The notes beneath the pieces are model-generated. The model saw only the letters and a program-made list of their open reading frames with translations. It was not told the DNA's origin and ran no database searches. 64,000 nucleotides of DNA, taken from Morinoia aosen. Its lineage: Eukaryota; Arthropoda; Malacostraca; Amphipoda; Talitridae. The stretch covers positions 48,275,842 through 48,339,841 of the forward strand of contig CM059569.1 of assembly GCA_030386875.1 (NCBI GenBank), in the 5' to 3' direction. Of the stretch, positions 60,501 through 64,000 are shown piece after piece. The first letter of the stretch is position 1; each line of letters opens with the position of its first letter. A program made the translations under genes and the position numbers.

Positions 60501-63500
60501 GCCCGCTTTCTTGTGCCACACCTTCTCGTGTGATCGCTTGGCAAGCGTTCATTGGTGTAGATGTTGCGGCTTTTGTTTAAGGCCAACCCTCGTATCGCGC
60601 CTTCGTGCGAGGCCTGTTCCCATGCCCAAGCGACGGCCGGCTTAACGGCTTATACATTCCAACGTCTATCGCAGTTTTTCGCGCTTTTACCTATAACTGG
60701 CCTCGCAACACATCGTATTATATAAGATATAAAATATTTCGCTACTAGTATATAAGATATTTCACTGCAGGTTTTTGACTTTTCCTAAAGTGAAGCATTT
60801 TCCCAAAATCTTACTAATTCCCAAAAATCTTAATATGAGAGTAGTATCTCTGGACAATACAGTTAGAGTCGTGTGTACAATATGGAAAGTGAAATGTTTC
60901 ATTCTTTCATTTGAGAGTAATTTGAAGTCGTTGGGTGCATTCTTTCAAAAGTTAAAACCGGGTCAACTTAAGTTTTTACTGAGCGGAGTCGGAAAGGCTT
61001 TTTGATGAATTTCTGTAGTTCCCAGAAAACAGTTAGAGTCGTGTGTACAATATGGAAAGTGAAATGTTTCATTCTTTCATTTGAGAGTAATTTGAAGTCG
61101 TTGGGTGCATTCTTTCAAAAGTTAAAACCGGGTCAACTCAAGTTTTTACTGAGCGGAGTCGGAAAGGCTTATTGATGAATTTCTGTAGTTCCCAGAAAAC
61201 AGTTAGAGTCGTGTGTACAATATGGAAAGTGAAATGTTTCATTCTTTCATTTGAGAGTAATTTGAAGTCGTTGGGTGCATTCTTTCAAAAGTTAAAACCG
61301 GGTCAACTCAAGTTTTTACTGAGCGGAGTCGGAAAGGCTTATTGATGAATTTCTGTAGTTCCCAGAAAACAGTTAGAGTAGTATTTCTGGACAGCGAGAA
61401 GGTAACCTACAACATTTCAAATTAACTTACCTGGAGCAGAGAGAACTACCAGAAGTCAAAACAATACAGAACAAGGCATTTCATACCACCTCCTGGAACA
61501 GGGGAACTAGCGGAAGTCAAGACATTGAATAGCTGTAGCAGATCATTTGATTCATTTCACCTTCTTTTAAGCAAGACGAACCAGCAGAAAGCGAGATAAA
61601 ACATAAGCTGGTCACCTCACCTTCCTGAGCAGGAAGAACTGGCCGGAGTAGGGCGTGAGGACCGTGATCTGCTCGGTGCTGTAGCCCTGCAGGACGAGGT
61701 GGCGGGCCAGGCGCATGATGAACGTCGCCTCGTGCACGTTGCTGTGGCTGTTGTTGTCGTCACTCTCCTGGAAATACAGTTCCCTTCACTTATCGAGTTA
61801 ATGATCCATCCGATAACATATTCGCATTCACCTTAGTAGTATATGACTTTAAATACTTCCATTGCATTCATTTTAACAAGCGCCAATTGTATATTAATTC
61901 TCTGAAGACTTCAACTCTTTTCCAGCTGAGATGAACTGGAAAAAAAGAGTAAAACGAGCGCACAGTCAAAATACAGTTTCATTTTAACGTTTATAATTTC
62001 TAAATTGTAAAACTTCAAGAAAATCAACAAATTAGTTTGAAAAACTTGAAATATGAACTCGCACTATCTCGATCAATCCAAGATTTACAGCAGATGCACT
62101 CCAAGTTTTCTCACAGGGATTTCCATCTCCTTATGGGAGATGAAGAAGACGCTCTTGTGGACGCCGCGGATGTGCGGCCTGCCGTGCACAGACTGGTGAT
62201 CCTTGAGGTGCTCGTAGATGGAGGGCACCAGCAGGGACGAGATCTCCGGCCGCATGCGGTGCTGGTACTCCAGAGTTTGGTACCTGGACGGTCACAATGG
62301 TTCATTATACTGACAAAATGATGTATTTCATTCAAGTGTGATTATAAAATAATAGGTTGCATGTCGTGCTGGTACTCCAGAGTTTGGGGGTCTGGACAGT
62401 CAGAATGGTTCACAAAAAATCCCAAACCCATTTAATATGTTTCAAGGTGGAATATGTACTAACAGGCCTCATATGGTGCTGGAACTTCTGTGTTAGGCAT
62501 CTGGGAGTAGTACGAGTTGCATAAAAATCATTCCACTCTCAAAAATAACACCGAAATTGAAAAACTCCAGAAATATTTTAGACGCACTTTGAATATCACC
62601 TAATTGTAATGTGATAATATTTGTTGTTGACCAGATTTATTGAAGATCTGCTTATTGAGCGACGGTAAAAATTCTTCTCGTAATACGAACCGTACGCGAG
62701 ATAACCATTTGTTAGTAGATCGAAATAACGCACAAACGTACCGTCGAGAGTTGATTTTTATCAATGTTGAGATTGATTTATACACCATCCCTTACAAAAA
62801 CAACGCAGAGATTGAACTCAAACTGCTAAAAATAAAGAAAAGAAAATGCTGTACCTTTCGATTTCAAATCGCAAATCCTAATGCAATTACCTACACGGCC
62901 TCAGCACAAAGTAAACGGCTGAGTACGAGGACGCAGTACCTAGGCTATGACTACCAAGGTAAGACAGCCCAAGGAGTAAGCTATGGCTACAAAGATAAGG
63001 CAGCTAAGAAACTTCATCCGTTCTGTTCAGAAAATAGGCACGTAATCATTGAAGAAATATGAGCTTCAGCTTACAACAGGAAGTTGAAGCAATGATGTCA
63101 GGAACAAATGAATAGAGCTTTCGTATTAATAAATTGCAGCAAAAGGACGTCTCGCAACTAACTGATACAAGATGAAAAAAAGGGCATCATCAGACATGAG
63201 ACAATGAATAAGTTGACAAAACGTAGAAGGTAGCTTTTTAACAAACTGAAACACCCCACAAATTGTATTTAGCTCATTCAGTTTTTTTTTTTAATCGAGA
63301 ACAATTTATTTCCAAGTTAAACTTGGACACATTGAATCACCGTGCGTCAAGAAATTTGCTGAAACGATACTTTGACGGCGTACATTTATTAGTTAAAATT
63401 ACACATGTTAAAGCAAAACTACAACAGTTTTTAATTCACCTATTCGGTGGAGGGTAGTTACCAAGCTCTTGGTTCATTAGCGAACAAATAAACATGATTA

Positions 63501-63873
63501 TTAAACTTGGGTAAATTGATCCTGCATGTGTCCACAATCTTCTGTAATAGCAAGATCGACGCATTCAACAACTTCCTTCTTATCAATGTACCTTAAGAAA
63601 ACTAGTACTCGTACCGAACAAAATCCAATCACTTCATATCACAGGTCTTAGATACAATGTTAAAATCACGCAAAAAGTTTCAAACAACCTCGGACTCTGA
63701 GGCAATCATGTAAGTTAGCGGAACTGAGATACAACAGCACGCCCTGATAATAGAGTGCCCGCTCACTCACTCAAGGCCGTTGTTGATCATCCTCTCAAAG
63801 AGCGACGTGTCCAGTCCGTAGCTCTTAGCCAGTTGATACACAGCGGGGCTTGGCTTCAGCTGTTGGTGGTCTC
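45125..63873 (-). CDS. ZNFX1: ZNFX1-like NFX1-type zinc finger SF1 helicase, C-terminal part (5' end outside window)
   Basis: Exons, 5' to 3': 63873-63771, 62283-62115, 61767-61621, 57982-56897, 56535-56192, 55095-54984, 54126-53900, 51098-50860, 49479-49331, 49006-48848, then one of two terminal exons (46533-46084 or 45592-45125). Phases agree throughout; about 1060 aa are visible. Helicase motif GDHQQL opens the first exon; [10 protein letters not shown] is in the second; [20 protein letters not shown] and [11 protein letters not shown] are in the 1086-nt exon. NFX1-type Cys/His zinc-finger repeats fill 57600-53970, ending before EDEPDAR. A coiled-coil-prone linker and the RZ-type finger follow. 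In other animals ZNFX1 is an RNA-binding helicase in antiviral sensing and small-RNA inheritance. The long intron 57983-61620 carries a heat-shock promoter, the intron 49480-50859 a microsatellite, and three exon edges carry tandem copies of their own splice sites. Confidence 0.95.
46084..46533 (-). CDS. ZNFX1: ZNFX1 terminal exon, proximal copy (variant RZ-type zinc finger)
   Basis: Acceptor CCTGTAG|GCGGTGTGTG, phase 0, 150 codons including TAA. The product has [26 protein letters not shown] and the RZ finger [16 protein letters not shown]...[12 protein letters not shown], ending SLATEMD. The last pair of ligands is C-x4-C instead of C-x2-C. Because this exon has its own stop, the distal exon can only be used if this one is skipped, so the two are alternative last exons unless one is unused. 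Confidence 0.88.
   Translation of the reverse strand, partial: AVCVSDQFRTEVACELSRIEASGAVTKIAARTQGSPEAQQLLQRVRQLMEPRHTYTKERDERVQRLFTECQKYYTGVGISLQERLEIKQALNFAGSGHWYKCPRGHVYAIGNCGLANQESVCPEEGCGARIGGTSYQLDSANSLATEMD
50398..50663. repeat. Compound microsatellite, (CTGCTA)n, (TGTTACTTTTAC)n, (TCAC)n
   Basis: On the plus strand it runs through CTACTG repeats, TGTTACTTTTAC repeats, TTAC repeats and CACT repeats. It lies in a ZNFX1 intron. On the transcribed strand it reads as GTGAGTGAGT, GTAAGTAAGT and AAAGTAACAG repeats, sequences that look like donors and acceptors. Long translated frames across it are low-complexity artefacts. Confidence 0.95.
52254..52278 (-). ncRNA. Hammerhead-ribozyme-like core (copy 3)
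   Basis: On the minus strand: CTGATGA (52278-52272), a short stem GGA-ATTTA-TCC, then GAAAC (52258-52254). As in the other copies the core is followed by GTT and an AATAAA-rich tail. It lies in the ZNFX1 intron between 51099 and 53899. Outer stems are not resolved. Confidence 0.35.
52878..52990. repeat. GC-rich hairpin and its tandem copy
   Basis: AAGGGCCCGACGCTGTCGGC and its neighbour CCCGACACTGTCTGTCGGCC are about 75 bp apart. Each is followed by a TTTCAAGTTCAAG-like tract, giving a short diverged duplication whose first unit can fold on itself. It lies inside a ZNFX1 intron. Confidence 0.6.
55084..55480. repeat. About 170-183-bp tandem repeat copying the acceptor side of the ZNFX1 exon at 54984-55095
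   Basis: The exon start with its acceptor (plus strand GGAGACTTGCACC-TGCACACCGGACTCGTGTCAA) recurs at 55267 and 55434. Each copy is followed by ATGCAAAATCA and, in the first two, CTTGCCAATATCAAAATNCTACT. The copies hold decoy acceptors and about 15-20 coding bases. Confidence 0.9.
59803..60090 (-). CDS. Small unknown open frame downstream of the heat-shock-type promoter
   Basis: Encodes 95 aa beginning [17 protein letters not shown] and ending at a stop at 59803. It begins about 260-290 bases downstream of the TATA box at 60375-60381, a distance like an hsp 5' UTR, and is the first sizeable open frame in that transcript. It has no resemblance to HSP70, HSP90 or small HSP starts, and no signal peptide or membrane segment. 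It may not be translated; the transcript could be noncoding or splice into ZNFX1 exons. Confidence 0.25.
   Translation of the reverse strand: MEPRKRQHCEYQQSSSFTNDAKISAQNYSELAHQRLKESWAERNSKAIPGIMAAVNTSCNTGIPRWSGGRYHCSTLTRHQHRTAAILSYDVEHQQ
60374..60555 (-). promoter_or_regulatory. Heat-shock-type promoter: HSE, TATA box and CCAAT boxes
   Basis: Five perfectly spaced alternating units lie at 60398-60420: TTC (398-400), GAA (403-405), TTC (408-410), GAA (413-415), TTC (418-420). This is a full trimeric-HSF element. On the minus strand TATATAA follows at 60381-60375. Upstream on the minus strand are CCAAT boxes at 60454-60450, 60494-60490 and 60555-60551, plus a second GAAnnTTC pair at 60482-60489. 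Order and spacing indicate minus-strand transcription starting near 60350, inside a ZNFX1 intron and on the ZNFX1 strand. Confidence 0.75.
60861..61380. repeat. 170-bp tandem array, three copies plus a partial
   Basis: Units begin AGTTAGAGTCGTGTGTACAA at 60861, 61031 and 61201, with a truncated fourth start at 61371. Copies are almost identical, with single changes such as GGCTTTTTGATG versus GGCTTATTGATG. Satellite-like length and homogeneity suggest recent unequal exchange. It lies in a ZNFX1 intron. Confidence 0.95.
61425..61660. repeat. About 65-bp degenerate repeat copying the donor side of the ZNFX1 exon at 61621-61767
   Basis: The exon end with its donor (plus strand CACCTTCCTGAGCAGGAAGA-ACTGGCCGGAGT) is echoed at about 61430 (TTACCTGGAGCAGAGAGAAC-TACCAGAAGT), 61490 (CACCTCCTGGAACAGGGGAA-CTAGCGGAAGT) and 61560 (CACCTTCTTTTAAGCAAGAC). 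On the minus strand the 61430 copy keeps a good decoy donor, CTCCAG|GTAAGT. Confidence 0.8.
62261..62500. repeat. About 108-bp repeat copying the acceptor side of the ZNFX1 exon at 62115-62283
   Basis: The exon start with its acceptor (plus strand GCTGGTACTCCAGAGTTTGG followed by TACCTGGAC) recurs at 62368 with CTGGACAGTCAGAATGGTTC still recognisable, and more diverged at 62478. The copies lie in the upstream intron and carry a decoy acceptor plus about 20 coding bases. Confidence 0.88.
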
Positions 63874-64000
63874 CTGCAAACATTTCAACCAATTAGAATG
63901 TTATTTAACCTGCAATAACCAACCTCTTATTTCTGCAAGTCGCGTTAACGCTGCAGGAAAGATGGGATTTGCATAGAATTCTCCTACATACATATTTTCG

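Larger units (their letters stand above)
57983..61620. other. Large ZNFX1 intron with possible inserted element
   Basis: AT-rich near the 57982 exon. It becomes GC-richer from about 58280 to 59200 and 59700 to 60710, with unrecognised segments such as 58620-58740 and 59040-59210 that look like decayed mobile-element sequence but match no family I can name. The heat-shock-type promoter and the 170-bp array are listed separately. Confidence 0.4.

Overview
This is a 64 kb piece of an animal nuclear genome, almost certainly an arthropod and most likely an insect or close relative. It is AT-rich, with long introns, GT-AG splice sites, many short tandem repeats and a decayed DDE transposon. It holds four interpretable genes. 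All exon models come from reading frame, intron phase and splice consensus by eye; no transcript or database was available. The insect assignment leans on a short attacin/diptericin-like peptide and is inference.

Layout: (1) 481-2207, minus strand: a three-exon gene for a secreted, RVRR-containing, glycine-rich peptide resembling the attacin/diptericin group of antimicrobial peptides, with a TATA box and an NF-kB-like site directly upstream. (2) About 2.4-11.2 kb: AT-rich intergenic DNA with a strong 22-bp-arm hairpin and a 35-bp minisatellite. (3) 11264-22090, plus strand: a complete 12-exon GLB1-type GH35 beta-galactosidase (681 aa). (4) 25687-34971, minus strand: a complete 11-exon secreted astacin (M12A) metalloprotease (about 790 aa) with a very long N-terminal pro-region and three C-terminal ShKT domains; it converges on the beta-galactosidase gene. 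(5) About 35-45 kb: intergenic, with repeats and a DDE transposase fossil. (6) 45125-63873, minus strand: the C-terminal part of a ZNFX1 gene (SF1 helicase, NFX1-type zinc fingers, RZ-type finger); its 5' part lies beyond the right edge. The terminal RZ exon is present in two tandem copies, each with its own stop codon.

Two patterns stand out. First, at least eight exon edges in three unrelated genes are flanked by tandem repeats whose unit contains a copy of that exon's own splice site, acceptor or donor, often with a few coding bases. The introns therefore carry rows of decoy splice sites, in several cases best conserved nearest the exon. I regard this splice-edge-anchored duplication as the most unusual thing in the window. 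Second, a ZNFX1 intron holds a textbook heat-shock promoter (five perfect alternating TTC/GAA units, TATA box, CCAAT boxes) on the same strand as ZNFX1. It could drive an internal or N-truncated transcript.

The genes do not form a pathway. The AMP-like peptide and ZNFX1 (an antiviral and small-RNA factor in other animals) are both immunity-related, but they are more than 40 kb apart with unrelated genes between them.
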